A DNA stretch of 64,000 nt, from positions 1 through 64,000 of the forward strand of contig NZ_QXDF01000005.1 in assembly GCF_003550175.1 (NCBI RefSeq), written 5' to 3'. The position numbers and the translations under genes are program-made. The notes beneath the pieces are model-generated. The model was not told the origin of the DNA. It ran no database searches and was given only the letters and a program-made list of their open reading frames with translations. Shown here in pieces: positions 25,577 through 33,948 of this stretch. The DNA comes from Dichotomicrobium thermohalophilum. Lineage in GTDB: Bacteria; Pseudomonadota; Alphaproteobacteria; Rhizobiales; Rhodomicrobiaceae. How positions within the stretch are numbered: the stretch's first letter is position 1; each line of letters starts with the position of its first letter.

Positions 25577-25756
25577 TAGGGTCGCACCTGTTTCTCCGCT
25601 GTCAACCTAATCAACTGAGGCGGCGGAGCAATGACGGGCTTGCGGGTATCACCCCTCGTGATGCTCGCAGGCGCGTCCAACTAATTGGCTTTGCCCAAAA
25701 CAGGGAACGGTTGCTGACGCCCTGCGTTGGGGCAAGGCCGCAAAAAGGAGGAAGAA

Positions 25757-27187
25757 ATGAACCGCGTATTATCGACGCTTGCAGCTACAGCCATCGCCCT
25801 CGGGCTCGGCACCGCGGCGCACGCGCAGTCGGTCCCGCAGACCGTGGACGAGGTGGCGGAGCCTGGCGGCACGCTGCCGGGCAACCCCGAGATCGCGCTC
25901 GTCAAGGTGGCTGAAGGCTTCGCTGACCCGACGAACGTCACCAGTGCCAACGATGGCTCTGGTCGCATTTTCGTCGTAGAACGCGTCGGCCGCGTGAAGA
26001 TCGTCAATCCGGACGGCACGGTTCAGGAAGAGCCGTTTCTGGACCTGACGAACATCAACCCGCTTGGGTCTGACGTGCAGACCGGCTTCGTGGAGCAGGG
26101 CCTCTATTCCTTGGCTTTCCATCCGAATTTCGAGGAAAATGGCTATTTCTTTGTCCATTACGCCTCGCTGCCGTTCAACGGCGACGGCGTGATCGTGCGT
26201 TTCCAGGTCGATCCGGAAAGCCCGAATGTCATGACGCCCGAGCGGACCAACGAGACCGCGAAGGTCATCATGCGGATCGAGCAGCCCTACTATAACCACA
26301 ACGGCGGACAGATCGCGTTCGGTCCCGACGGCTATCTCTACATCGGCAGTGGCGACGGCGGCTGGGAAGGCGACCCGCTCCAGGCGGGCAAGGACCTGTC
26401 CACGCCACTCGGCAAGATGCTCCGCGTTGACGTGGATGTCCCGGAGGACGACCTGCGGCCTTACCGCATCCCGGCGGACAACCCCTTCGCCACGGCAGCA
26501 AAAGAGCGGCTGATGGTCCTCTTCGGCATCACCGAGGAAGAGTTCGCCGAAATCCGCACCAAGGCCGAGCCGGAAATCTGGGCTTACGGTGTCCGCAACC
26601 CGTATGAATTCTCGTTCGACCCGGAGACGGGCGATCTCTACATCGCCGATGTCGGCCAGAACCATTGGGAAGAGATCATTTATCAGCCAGCGGACAGCAA
26701 GGGCGGCGAGTATTACGGCTGGCCGGACATGCAGGGCACGTTCTGCCATCCGATGACCGGTGATCCCGCAGAGCAGGAGTGCTCGGTCGTGGGCGTTCTG
26801 CCGGCCGCCCAGTATCCGCACCAGACACCCTACCCGGGCGCTGAGGACCTTGAAGAAGGTTTCGGCTGCTCCGTGCAGGGGCTCGGCGTGGCCAACTACG
26901 GCGGCATGGACGGCGTTTACCTCGCCGGCGACTGGTGCTCCGGCCGCGTCTTCGGCCTGGGCTGGGACGAAGACGCCGGAAAATGGCAGCTGCAGGAGCT
27001 TCTGCAGACCGGGCTGCAGTTCACCGCCGGCGGCTACGACGAAGACGGCAACGTCCTGGCCGTGACCGCCAACAACTTCTACCTCGCCGATCAGGGCCCG
27101 CTGCAGAACCCTCCGGGCGCGCTTTGGCGCGTTGTGCCTGCGGATGAGGTTCCCGAAGGCGCCGAGGTCGCTCGGGTCAAGGAGTAA
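25757..27187 (+). CDS. periplasmic PQQ-dependent sugar dehydrogenase (soluble GDH / sorbosone dehydrogenase fold)
   Basis: A 476-aa six-bladed propeller quinoprotein. The signal peptide cleaves at AHAQ (residue ~23). The conserved NHNGG block contains the putative catalytic H181, followed by FGPDGYLYIGSGDGGWEGD. Later family blocks are PEIWAYGVRNPYEFSFDPETG and DLYIADVGQNHWEEI. Two Cys (FCHPMTGDPAEQECS) may form a disulfide. ATG 25757 has AAGGAGG five bases upstream. It is paired with a cytochrome c gene downstream across a perfect hairpin. The substrate is unknown; PQQ synthesis genes are not in this window. Confidence 0.88.
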   Translation: MNRVLSTLAATAIALGLGTAAHAQSVPQTVDEVAEPGGTLPGNPEIALVKVAEGFADPTNVTSANDGSGRIFVVERVGRVKIVNPDGTVQEEPFLDLTNINPLGSDVQTGFVEQGLYSLAFHPNFEENGYFFVHYASLPFNGDGVIVRFQVDPESPNVMTPERTNETAKVIMRIEQPYYNHNGGQIAFGPDGYLYIGSGDGGWEGDPLQAGKDLSTPLGKMLRVDVDVPEDDLRPYRIPADNPFATAAKERLMVLFGITEEEFAEIRTKAEPEIWAYGVRNPYEFSFDPETGDLYIADVGQNHWEEIIYQPADSKGGEYYGWPDMQGTFCHPMTGDPAEQECSVVGVLPAAQYPHQTPYPGAEDLEEGFGCSVQGLGVANYGGMDGVYLAGDWCSGRVFGLGWDEDAGKWQLQELLQTGLQFTAGGYDEDGNVLAVTANNFYLADQGPLQNPPGALWRVVPADEVPEGAEVARVKE

Positions 27188-27218
27188 GTCCCTTCCTGGA
27201 CTTCGGTAAATCGGAGTG

Positions 27219-27247
27219 CGCCGAGCCTTCGGGCTCGGCGTTTCTTT
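27219..27247 (+). terminator. intercistronic terminator/attenuator between dehydrogenase 1 and cytochrome 1
   Basis: CGCCGAGCC-TTCG-GGCTCGGCG is a perfect 9-bp stem with a TTCG tetraloop, followed by TTTCTTT. It sits 31 bp after the dehydrogenase stop and ends ~50 bp before the cytochrome start, so it should lower cytochrome expression relative to the dehydrogenase. Confidence 0.8.
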
Positions 27248-27293
27248 GGAAGAAACCTCTCACCCAACGAACAAGAGCAAAAGAGAGTGGAGA

Positions 27294-27788
27294 ATGCGTT
27301 CCGCACTTATCGGCATCAGCCTTTTGGCCCTCGTGGCCGCAAGTTTCTCATTGCTGCCTTCCAGCCTGTCGGCGCAGGACAGCGCGCCTGAAAAGAAGGA
27401 CGGCAAGGTGGTTTTCCGGCACGTTCTGGACGATGCACCGATCGAATTCGAGTTCAAGCCGGAACAGGAAATCACGGAGGCCGTCGAGATTTTCCATCAG
27501 ACCGCCGAAAACCCGTACTCGGGCAACGAGGAAGCCATCGCGGATGGCAAGAAGCTGTACAACGGGCTGTGCTCCGCCTGCCACCTGCCGGATGGCACCG
27601 GCCGGATCGGACCGAACCTCGTTGACGACAAGTACGGCTATGACGACATCGCAACCGACAAGGGCAAGTTCGAGATCATCTATGCCGGCGGCGCAGGCGC
27701 GATGCAAGCCTTCGGTCGGCGCCTCACCCAGGACGAGATTTTGCGCGTCATGGCCTACCTTGAGAAGCTGAAGGCCGAGGCGTCCTGA
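27294..27788 (+). CDS. exported cytochrome c of the methanol-dehydrogenase cL (MxaG/XoxG)-like type
   Basis: A 164-aa monohaem cytochrome. The signal peptide ends at SLSAQD (residue ~25). The haem motif is C93-S-A-C-H97. The flanking pattern TEAVEIFHQTAENPYSGNEE...GKKLYNGLCSACH, RIGPNLVDDKYGYDDIATDKG and FEIIYAGGAGAM closely follows cytochrome cL, quoted here in pieces. ATG 27294 follows GTGGAG closely. The neighbour is a six-bladed sugar-dehydrogenase-type quinoprotein, not a methanol dehydrogenase, so it probably takes electrons from that enzyme. Confidence 0.82.
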   Translation: MRSALIGISLLALVAASFSLLPSSLSAQDSAPEKKDGKVVFRHVLDDAPIEFEFKPEQEITEAVEIFHQTAENPYSGNEEAIADGKKLYNGLCSACHLPDGTGRIGPNLVDDKYGYDDIATDKGKFEIIYAGGAGAMQAFGRRLTQDEILRVMAYLEKLKAEAS

Positions 27789-27804
27789 TTCCTGACGGAT
27801 GTTC

Positions 27805-27833
27805 GCGGGAGGGGCAGATCCGCCCCTTTCCCG
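27805..27833 (+). terminator. hairpin after cytochrome 1
   Basis: GCGGGAGGGGC pairs with GCCCCTTTCCCGC across a six-base loop with one bulge, 17 bp past the stop. It probably ends the first dehydrogenase-cytochrome transcript. The 234 bp to the next start (28068) should hold the promoter of the second pair. Confidence 0.55.
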
Positions 27834-28067
27834 CCACATCTCATTCGCCCGCAACTCCCTTGCGGCGGGCTCCAGGCGACCGACTGCGAAAGGAAATTTT
27901 CGAGCTTTCTCAAGACCGTCACGCAGTCGAAACGGGGCACCGGCTTTCCCGGACGGGGTTAACCGTTGCCTACCCCCGCCCTGCAGCCGTAATCTTTCTC
28001 CCAGCGGCGCAAAACAAACCAGCTCCCACCAGGAGCCCAAACGCCGCGGCACCAAGGGAGGAAAGAC

Positions 28068-29357
28068 GTGAATCTCAAATCAATAATCTCATCCTGCCTC
28101 AGCTTCATCGTGGCCGCCGTACTCGCGGCAGGAACGGCCACCGCTCAGGAAAAAATCAAGCTCGAACCCTTCGTCGAGGGCCTGAACCAGCCAGTGGCAA
28201 TGGTCCAGACGCCTGACGGCCGCATGTTCGTCGCCGAGCAGTGGGGTCGCGTCCGCGTGGTCACCGCCGATGGCCAACTCCTCGGCGAGCCGCTCCTGGA
28301 CATTCGCCACCTCATAGTCGACCAGATACCGGACTTCGACGAGCGTGGTCTCATCGGCCTGGCGCTCCATCCGGATTTCGAGAACAACGGCAAGTTCTAT
28401 GTCGCCTACTCCGGCCACAAGGACTGGCAGGGGCGCCTCAACGAACTGCTCTGGTACGACCACAACAACGTCGTCGCCGAGTACACGATTTCCGATGAGA
28501 ACGAGAATCTGGCGGACCGGTTCTCCGGGCGTGTGCTCTCGTCGATCGCATGGCCGCAATTCAACCATAACGGCCACTGGATGGATTTCGGCCCGGATGG
28601 AATGCTTTACGTCTCTGTGGGTGACGGTGGCTACGCGAATGACTGGGGCATCGGCCACAATGTGCGTACCGGCAATGGTCAGGATGTCACGACCGTCCTC
28701 GGATCGATCATGCGTCTCGATCCGGAAACCGGTGAAGCGGCTGAAGGCAACCCGGACCTGGGGCCGGACGCCGACCCGCGCATCTGGGCCTACGGCCTGC
28801 GCAACGCATGGCGCTGCTCCTTCGACATGGGCGGCGACAATGAACTGTTCTGCGCCGATGTCGGACAGAACAGCTATGAGGAAGTGAACATCGTCGAAGC
28901 CGGCGACAACCTCGGCTGGCGCCGGATGGAGGCGAGCCATTGCTTCAACTATCTGGAGCCGGACAACCACCCCGAGGAGTGCGACACGTCAGGGCTGAAG
29001 ATGCCGATCATCGAATACGAGAACTGCACGGCCCGGCCGCAGAACTGCAAGGGCATCTCCATCACGGGCGGCTACGTCTATCGCGGCAGCCACGAGCCCT
29101 GGCAGGGCAAATACATCTTCGGTGACTGGTCCAAACAGTTCGGCGCCTATGACGGCCAGATCTTCTTCGGCACCGAGGGCGAGGACGGCAACTGGACCAT
29201 GGAGACTGCCGAGGTCACCAACATGGACGGCAATATCCCCTACGTCCTGTCCTTCGCGCAGGACAATGACGGGGAGGTCTACGCCCTGACCTCGGTCACC
29301 ACCGGTCCGGCTGGCGGTGCTCAGGACACGATCTACAAGATTGTGCCCAGCGAGTAA
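28068..29357 (+). CDS. periplasmic PQQ-dependent sugar dehydrogenase, second copy
   Basis: A 429-aa six-bladed propeller quinoprotein, paralogous in fold to the enzyme 2 kb upstream but clearly different in sequence. The signal peptide cleaves at ATAQE. The conserved block FNHNGHWMDFGPDGMLYVS holds the putative catalytic H167 and continues into VGDGG. PRIWAYGLRNAWRCSFD and FCADVGQNSYEEVN follow. Several extra Cys (CFNYLEP, EECDTSG, ENCTARPQNC) suggest disulfides. The start is GTG 28068 behind GGAGG. It is followed by its own cytochrome across a perfect hairpin. Confidence 0.88.
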   Translation: MNLKSIISSCLSFIVAAVLAAGTATAQEKIKLEPFVEGLNQPVAMVQTPDGRMFVAEQWGRVRVVTADGQLLGEPLLDIRHLIVDQIPDFDERGLIGLALHPDFENNGKFYVAYSGHKDWQGRLNELLWYDHNNVVAEYTISDENENLADRFSGRVLSSIAWPQFNHNGHWMDFGPDGMLYVSVGDGGYANDWGIGHNVRTGNGQDVTTVLGSIMRLDPETGEAAEGNPDLGPDADPRIWAYGLRNAWRCSFDMGGDNELFCADVGQNSYEEVNIVEAGDNLGWRRMEASHCFNYLEPDNHPEECDTSGLKMPIIEYENCTARPQNCKGISITGGYVYRGSHEPWQGKYIFGDWSKQFGAYDGQIFFGTEGEDGNWTMETAEVTNMDGNIPYVLSFAQDNDGEVYALTSVTTGPAGGAQDTIYKIVPSE

Positions 29358-29402
29358 GCCCTCAGCGGCAGCGTTGGACGACCCGCCTTCAAGACGTGCC
29401 TG

Positions 29403-29430
29403 GACGCCCCGCAGCCGCGGGGCGTCTTGC
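29403..29430 (+). terminator. intercistronic hairpin between dehydrogenase 2 and cytochrome 2
   Basis: GACGCCCCGC-AGCC-GCGGGGCGTC is a perfect 10-bp stem with a 4-nt loop followed by TTGC. Its position mirrors the hairpin in the first pair, 45 bp after the dehydrogenase stop and 28 bp before the cytochrome start. Confidence 0.7.
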
Positions 29431-29453
29431 CGAGACAAGAAGAGAGAAGACCA

Positions 29454-29801
29454 ATGAAGTCCGCTTTCACAGCTGCGCTCTTGGCCGCGGTCATTGCGCT
29501 ACCGGCATACGCGCAGGAGGCGAGCAAGCCGCCCGAGCCATTCACCGAGGATTTCCTGAGCGACGCCGAAAACATCAACGCCGGCCAAGAGATGTGGGCC
29601 GAACAGTGCCGCCACTGCCATGGCCGTACCGCCTATCCGGGGAAGGCGCCGAAACTGAAGCCATACAAGTATAAGCCGGAGTTCGTGTATCGCCGCGTTA
29701 CCGACGGCTTCCGCAAGATGCCTTCCTGGGAAGAGGTCTACACGGACCTCGAGCGCATGCAGATCACGGCCTACGTGCTCAGCGACGATTTCTCGCCGTG
29801 A
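29454..29801 (+). CDS. exported small monohaem cytochrome c
   Basis: A 115-aa protein. The signal peptide ends at PAYAQEAS (residue ~21). The haem motif is C52-R-H-C-H56 in AEQCRHCHGRTAYPG. A likely axial Met lies in GFRKMPSWEEVYTDLER. ATG 29454 has AGAGAAG upstream. It differs from the first pair's cytochrome in lacking the long N-terminal extension of the cL type. It is the likely electron acceptor of the preceding dehydrogenase. Confidence 0.82.
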   Translation: MKSAFTAALLAAVIALPAYAQEASKPPEPFTEDFLSDAENINAGQEMWAEQCRHCHGRTAYPGKAPKLKPYKYKPEFVYRRVTDGFRKMPSWEEVYTDLERMQITAYVLSDDFSP

Positions 29802-29813
29802 GTGGAGAACGGT

Positions 29814-29847
29814 GCCGGCTGGCGGCGGTGATCGCCGCCGAGCCGGC
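29814..29847 (+). terminator. strong GC hairpin after cytochrome 2
   Basis: GCCGGCTGGCGGCG pairs with CGCCGCC-G-AGCCGGC, a 14-bp stem with one bulged G and a GTGAT loop, 13 bp past the stop. It probably ends the transcript although no T-run follows. Confidence 0.55.
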
Positions 29848-30023
29848 CCTGCCGGCCCTGACCGCCTGCTGCGCGCTGTTCTTTTCATGCAGTCCTGCTG
29901 AGCGCGCGCTTCGCGTAACAAGCAAGGCCCGGCGGGCAGCCGCGAGCGCGTGTCCGCTCTGGCGGTTCGCGGGTATAAGATGGCTGGACCGGGCACCAAT
30001 TTTCAGCATTGGAGGCGCAGGCA

Positions 30024-31322
30024 ATGAACTTGGCGAGAATGGCGGCGAGCCGGATGGAAGCCGGTCGGCCTGTGCGGGCCGGCCTCATCGGAGCCGGCAA
30101 GTTCGGCTCGATGTTTCTCGCGCAGGTGCCGACCATCGCCGGGCTTGAAGTAACCGCCATCGCCGATCTGGCACCGGACCACGCCCGGGCAGCCTGCCGG
30201 ACCGTCGGATGGGACGATGCGCGGACCGAGAAAATCGCGTTTACCGAAGACGGCACTGCGCTCGCAGCGCGCGATGATGTCGAGGTCGTCATCGAGGCCA
30301 CCGGACAGCCCCGCGCCGGGATTTCGCATGCGCAGGCCGCGATCGCGGCCGGCAAGCATGTCGTGATGGTCAATGTCGAAGCCGATGTTCTCGCCGGTCC
30401 GGCGCTGGCGCAGCGCGCGGCGAGCGCAGAGGTCGTCTACTCGATGGCATATGGGGATCAGCCGGCGCTGGTGGCCGAATTGGTCGACTGGGCACGTGCT
30501 TCCGGCTTCTCGGTCGCGGCCGCCGGCAAGGGGACGAAGTATCTTCCTGAGTATCACCACGTCACGCCTGATAACGTCTGGGAGCACTATGGGCTGAGCC
30601 TGGACGAGGCGCGGCGGGCCGGCATGAACCCGCAGATGTTCAACTCGTTTCTGGACGGGACGAAAAGCGCAATCGAAATGGCTGCAATCGCAAACGCGAC
30701 CGGCCTTGCTGTTCCCCGTGCCGGCCTGAGCTTTCCGCCCTGCGGAGTCGACGATCTTCCACATGTCCTGCGGCCCCGTAGCGCCGGCGGTCAGCTTGAG
30801 CATTCCGGCATGGTCGAGGTCGTCTCCAGCCTGGAGCGCGACGGGCGCCCGGTCTACCGGGACCTTCGCTGGGGCGTTTACGTGCTTCTTGAAGCGCCGA
30901 ACGACTATGCCGCCGCGTGCTTTCGCCAATATGGCCTGCCGACCGACAGCACGGGCCGCTATGCGGCCATGTACAAGCCGTTTCACCTGATCGGTCTCGA
31001 ACTGTCGATCTCGGTGCTGAGTGCGGCGCTGCGTCGTGAGCCCACCGGGTGCGCCCACAGCTTCCGGGGAAATGTAGCCGCGGTCGCCAAGCGCGATCTT
31101 GCGGCGGGCGAGATGCTGGACGGCGAGGGCGGATACACTGTCTGGGGCAAACTGGTGCCCGCGGATGCGGGCGCGTCCGCCGACGTCCTGCCCATCGGGC
31201 TGGCCCACGGCATTCCGCTGGTGCGCAACGTCAGCGAGGGCGAAATTCTGACATTCTCCGATGTCAAAATCCCCGACGATGAGGTCATTGGCATCTACCG
31301 GGAGGCGACGCTGACGGCATGA
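30024..31322 (+). CDS. NAD(P)-binding dehydrogenase with C-terminal SAF domain
   Basis: A 432-aa cytoplasmic protein. The Rossmann motif is VRAGLIGAGKFGSMFLAQV (near residue 20). A homoserine-dehydrogenase-like middle contains VVIEATGQP, HVVMVNVEADVLAGP and AAGKGTKYLPEY. An SAF-type C-terminal domain follows (AKRDLAAGEMLDGEGGYTVWGKL, in part, then IPLVRNVSEGEILTFSDV). Such proteins are often mislabelled FlgA because of the SAF domain. ATG 30024 has GGAGG eight bases upstream. It is the first of three sugar-type enzymes here but is 267 bp from the next gene, so co-transcription is uncertain. The substrate is unknown. Confidence 0.75.
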   Translation: MNLARMAASRMEAGRPVRAGLIGAGKFGSMFLAQVPTIAGLEVTAIADLAPDHARAACRTVGWDDARTEKIAFTEDGTALAARDDVEVVIEATGQPRAGISHAQAAIAAGKHVVMVNVEADVLAGPALAQRAASAEVVYSMAYGDQPALVAELVDWARASGFSVAAAGKGTKYLPEYHHVTPDNVWEHYGLSLDEARRAGMNPQMFNSFLDGTKSAIEMAAIANATGLAVPRAGLSFPPCGVDDLPHVLRPRSAGGQLEHSGMVEVVSSLERDGRPVYRDLRWGVYVLLEAPNDYAAACFRQYGLPTDSTGRYAAMYKPFHLIGLELSISVLSAALRREPTGCAHSFRGNVAAVAKRDLAAGEMLDGEGGYTVWGKLVPADAGASADVLPIGLAHGIPLVRNVSEGEILTFSDVKIPDDEVIGIYREATLTA

Positions 31323-31589
31323 CGGCCTCTGGCCCGGCACGGGGGCGCATCCACAGGCCCTGCTGCGGGATAAAGCGCGGCGATCTTCCTCGGCGGCTGC
31401 GCAACCCCGTCAGGACTGAACAGGTCGCGGCCGAGCGGGACACACGGGCAAAACGAATTTCCTCGTGTATAAGTTGTTAAACGCTGCGCATGGCCACGTT
31501 GACTCTGCAGGCGCGCTGGGGGGAAGCTGGATCAAGCGCAAACGGGGTGTGCTTTCACTTGCTTGCGCGCAACGGGACGGGAGGGATTC

Positions 31590-32777
31590 GTGGGAAGCAG
31601 TCAGACGGATGGGGGCTACGGGCTGAATGTCACACCGACGGGCTTGGCCGAGCAGCGCCTTCTCTTGGGCGATCAGATCGACCAGGCGATCGCGCGCGTT
31701 CTGGCGCATGGGCAGTTTATCCTTGGCCCGGAGGTGACCCAGCTTGAGCAGCGGTTGGCCGATTTCTGTGGCGCGCGCCATTGCGTCACTTGCGCCAGCG
31801 GCACGGACGCGCTCCAGCTCCTGCTGATGGCAGAAGGCGTCGGTCCGGGCGATGCCGTATTCGTGCCCGCCTTTTCCTTCGTGGCGACCGCCGAGATCGT
31901 GCCGCTCGTCGGCGCCGTACCGATTTTCGTGGATGTCAGCGCGGACAGCTTCAACATGGACCCGTCGAGCCTCGAGGCGGCGATTGGTCTGGCGACGCGC
32001 CTCGGACTACGGCCGCGCTGCGTGATCGCTGTCGATCTGTTCGGACAGCCCGCAGACTATGACGCCATAGACGCCGTGGCCGCACCCCACGGCCTGACCG
32101 TGATCGCCGACGCCGCTCAGAGCTTCGGCGCCAGCCGCCACGGCCGCGCGGTCGGCACACTCGGCCATCACACGGCCACAAGTTTCTACCCGACCAAACC
32201 GCTGAGCTGCTACGGCGACGGCGGCGCGATCTTCACGGACGATGATCACGTCGCTGATCTGCTGCGTTCGTTGCGGGTCCACGGGCAGGGACGATCCAAG
32301 AACGACAATATCCGGGTCGGGTTGAACAGTCGGCTCGATACCATCCAGGCGGCAATCCTGCTGGCGAAACTCGACCTGTTCCCCCAGGAAATCCTGGAAC
32401 GGCAGGCCAGGGCCCGCCGCTATAGCGAAGGACTTGGCGATATCCTGCGGGTGCCCGAGGTGCAAGAGGGCGCGAGCTCCGTTTGGGCACAATATACACT
32501 GGTGCTGCAGGACCGGGACGAGCTGGCGGCGCTGTGCCGGCAGGCGGGCATACCCGCAGCCGTTTACTACCCCGTGCCGCTCCATGCCCAGCCAGGCTAT
32601 CGGCGCTTCCCCGCCACGCCCACCGGCCTCACGAATGCGGAGTGGCTTGCCAAACACGTCATCAGCCTGCCGATCCATCCCTATCTCGATGCTGAGACGC
32701 AGGACGCGATCATGCAGACTGTTCGCAGGGGGCTCCAAGCCGTCGGGAAACTCTCTCTGGATGCACAGTATGCCTGA
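31590..32777 (+). CDS. DegT/DnrJ/EryC1/StrS-family PLP aminotransferase
   Basis: A 395-aa sugar aminotransferase. The conserved blocks are GQFILGPEVTQLEQRLADFCG, then CASGTDALQLLL, DEVFVPAFSFVAT-like VFVPAFSFVATAE and VIADAAQSFGA. The PLP lysine is K203 in SFYPTKPLSCYGDGG. The C-terminal RVHGQG and YYPVPLHAQPGYR are typical of WbpE/WlbC-like enzymes making 3-amino sugars. GTG 31590 is chosen because GGGAGGG lies four bases before it. The oxidoreductase that could make its keto substrate starts about at its stop. It probably makes an amino sugar nucleotide for a surface polysaccharide. Confidence 0.85.
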   Translation: MGSSQTDGGYGLNVTPTGLAEQRLLLGDQIDQAIARVLAHGQFILGPEVTQLEQRLADFCGARHCVTCASGTDALQLLLMAEGVGPGDAVFVPAFSFVATAEIVPLVGAVPIFVDVSADSFNMDPSSLEAAIGLATRLGLRPRCVIAVDLFGQPADYDAIDAVAAPHGLTVIADAAQSFGASRHGRAVGTLGHHTATSFYPTKPLSCYGDGGAIFTDDDHVADLLRSLRVHGQGRSKNDNIRVGLNSRLDTIQAAILLAKLDLFPQEILERQARARRYSEGLGDILRVPEVQEGASSVWAQYTLVLQDRDELAALCRQAGIPAAVYYPVPLHAQPGYRRFPATPTGLTNAEWLAKHVISLPIHPYLDAETQDAIMQTVRRGLQAVGKLSLDAQYA

Positions 32778-32802
32778 CACCCGGTCTCAGGGACCATCGC
32801 CA

Positions 32803-33774
32803 ATGGCAGATCCTATCCGCGTTGCCGTCGTGGGGGCCGGCTATTTCGGGCGCTTCCATGCGAAGCATTACGCCGCCGCGCCGCGAGCGAAACTCGTAGC
32901 CGTCGTCGATACCGACGAAGCGCGCGCCCGAACGGTGGCGGCAGAAGCGGGCTGCGAGTATTTCTGCGACTATCACAGTCTCGTCGGGCGCGTGGACGCG
33001 GTCAGTGTCGCGGCGCCCACGCCGGCGCACTTCCAGATCGCGAGGGACCTGATGGCGGCCGGCCTCCACGTTTTCGTCGAAAAGCCGCTGACCGATAGCG
33101 TGGAGAGCGCCAGTACGCTGGCTGAACTCGCCGAGTCGCAGGGTCGGGTGCTGCAGGTCGGTCACGTTGAGCGCTACTCAGCGGCTTTCCGCGCCCTGGC
33201 GAAACGCGTCACGCGCCCGCTGTACATAGAAAGTTACCGTATCGCGCCCTGGCGGGAGCGCGGGGTCGAGGTGGACGTGATCCTCGACCTCATGATCCAC
33301 GACATCGACATCGTCATGGGGCTTGTCGGCTCGCCCGTCACGCAGGTGGAAGCTGTCGGGACGCCCGTTCTGAGCGGGACGACCGATCTGGCGAACGCGC
33401 GGCTCGTTTTCGAGTCCGGGTGCGTCGCCAACATCACAGCGAGCCGGGTGAGCTACAAGACGGAGCGGCGCGTCCGTGTGTTTCAGCCCAACCAGTACGT
33501 GATCTGCGACATGGCCGAGGGGCGCATATTTCAATATCAGCTTCGCGGCAACCCGGCCGTCGAGGGGCCGGCGGCGATCGCGAGCGACTCCGTCGAGATC
33601 CCGAAAGAAGACAGCCTGGCCAACGAGATCAGCGAATTCCTCGACTGCGTCGCCACGGGGCGCCGGCCGACGGTGGATGGCCGCGCCGGATGCGAGGCGG
33701 TGCGCGTGGCGGGCATGATCAACGCGAGCATCGGTGCGCATCACGAGGCCGCGCTGGCGCTATCAGAGGTTTGA
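32803..33774 (+). CDS. Gfo/Idh/MocA-family oxidoreductase
   Basis: A 323-aa NAD(P)-dependent dehydrogenase. Rossmann motif VAVVGAGYFGRFHAKHY is near residue 8, followed by the family EKP motif in LHVFVEKPLTDS. The catalytic-type VDVILDLMIHDIDIVMGL contains the conserved D/H pair. ATG 32803 has AGGGA nine bases before it. An in-frame ATG at 32770 overlapping the aminotransferase stop is the alternative and would couple the two. Together they resemble a WlbA/WlbC-like pair for 3-amino uronate sugars, but no acetyltransferase or epimerase partner is present. Confidence 0.82.
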   Translation: MADPIRVAVVGAGYFGRFHAKHYAAAPRAKLVAVVDTDEARARTVAAEAGCEYFCDYHSLVGRVDAVSVAAPTPAHFQIARDLMAAGLHVFVEKPLTDSVESASTLAELAESQGRVLQVGHVERYSAAFRALAKRVTRPLYIESYRIAPWRERGVEVDVILDLMIHDIDIVMGLVGSPVTQVEAVGTPVLSGTTDLANARLVFESGCVANITASRVSYKTERRVRVFQPNQYVICDMAEGRIFQYQLRGNPAVEGPAAIASDSVEIPKEDSLANEISEFLDCVATGRRPTVDGRAGCEAVRVAGMINASIGAHHEAALALSEV

Positions 33775-33872
33775 TCGGCCGGCGTCCGGGTTTGGGACTG
33801 ATCCTGCGTCTGCGCCCCGAGAAATCGAAGGCCAGCAGATGAAGCGCACAATCTTGGAAGGGCGTTGGTGGC

Positions 33873-33913
33873 AAAAACAAACCCGGGGACCATCCGCCTG
33901 ATGAACCCCGGGT
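33873..33913 (-). terminator. rho-independent terminator of the small membrane-peptide gene
   Basis: On the minus strand ACCCGGGG (33913-33906) pairs with CCCCGGGT (33888-33881) and is followed by TTGTTTTT. It is the most canonical intrinsic terminator in the window. It lies 35 bp past the stop codon of the small gene and could also stop convergent transcripts. Confidence 0.85.
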
Positions 33914-33948
33914 CCGGACTTGGTAACGGCGGCATTTGCGGGGTCAAT

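Noticed and set aside
25757-29801. Methanol dehydrogenase (xoxF/mxaF) locus
   Set aside because: The cytochrome is cL-like, but both dehydrogenases are under 480 aa and carry the NHNG six-bladed sugar-dehydrogenase motifs, not the eight-bladed tryptophan-docking pattern.
33840-33902. 20-codon plus-strand peptide after the oxidoreductase gene
   Set aside because: It runs through the terminator of the opposite-strand small gene and has no convincing ribosome site.
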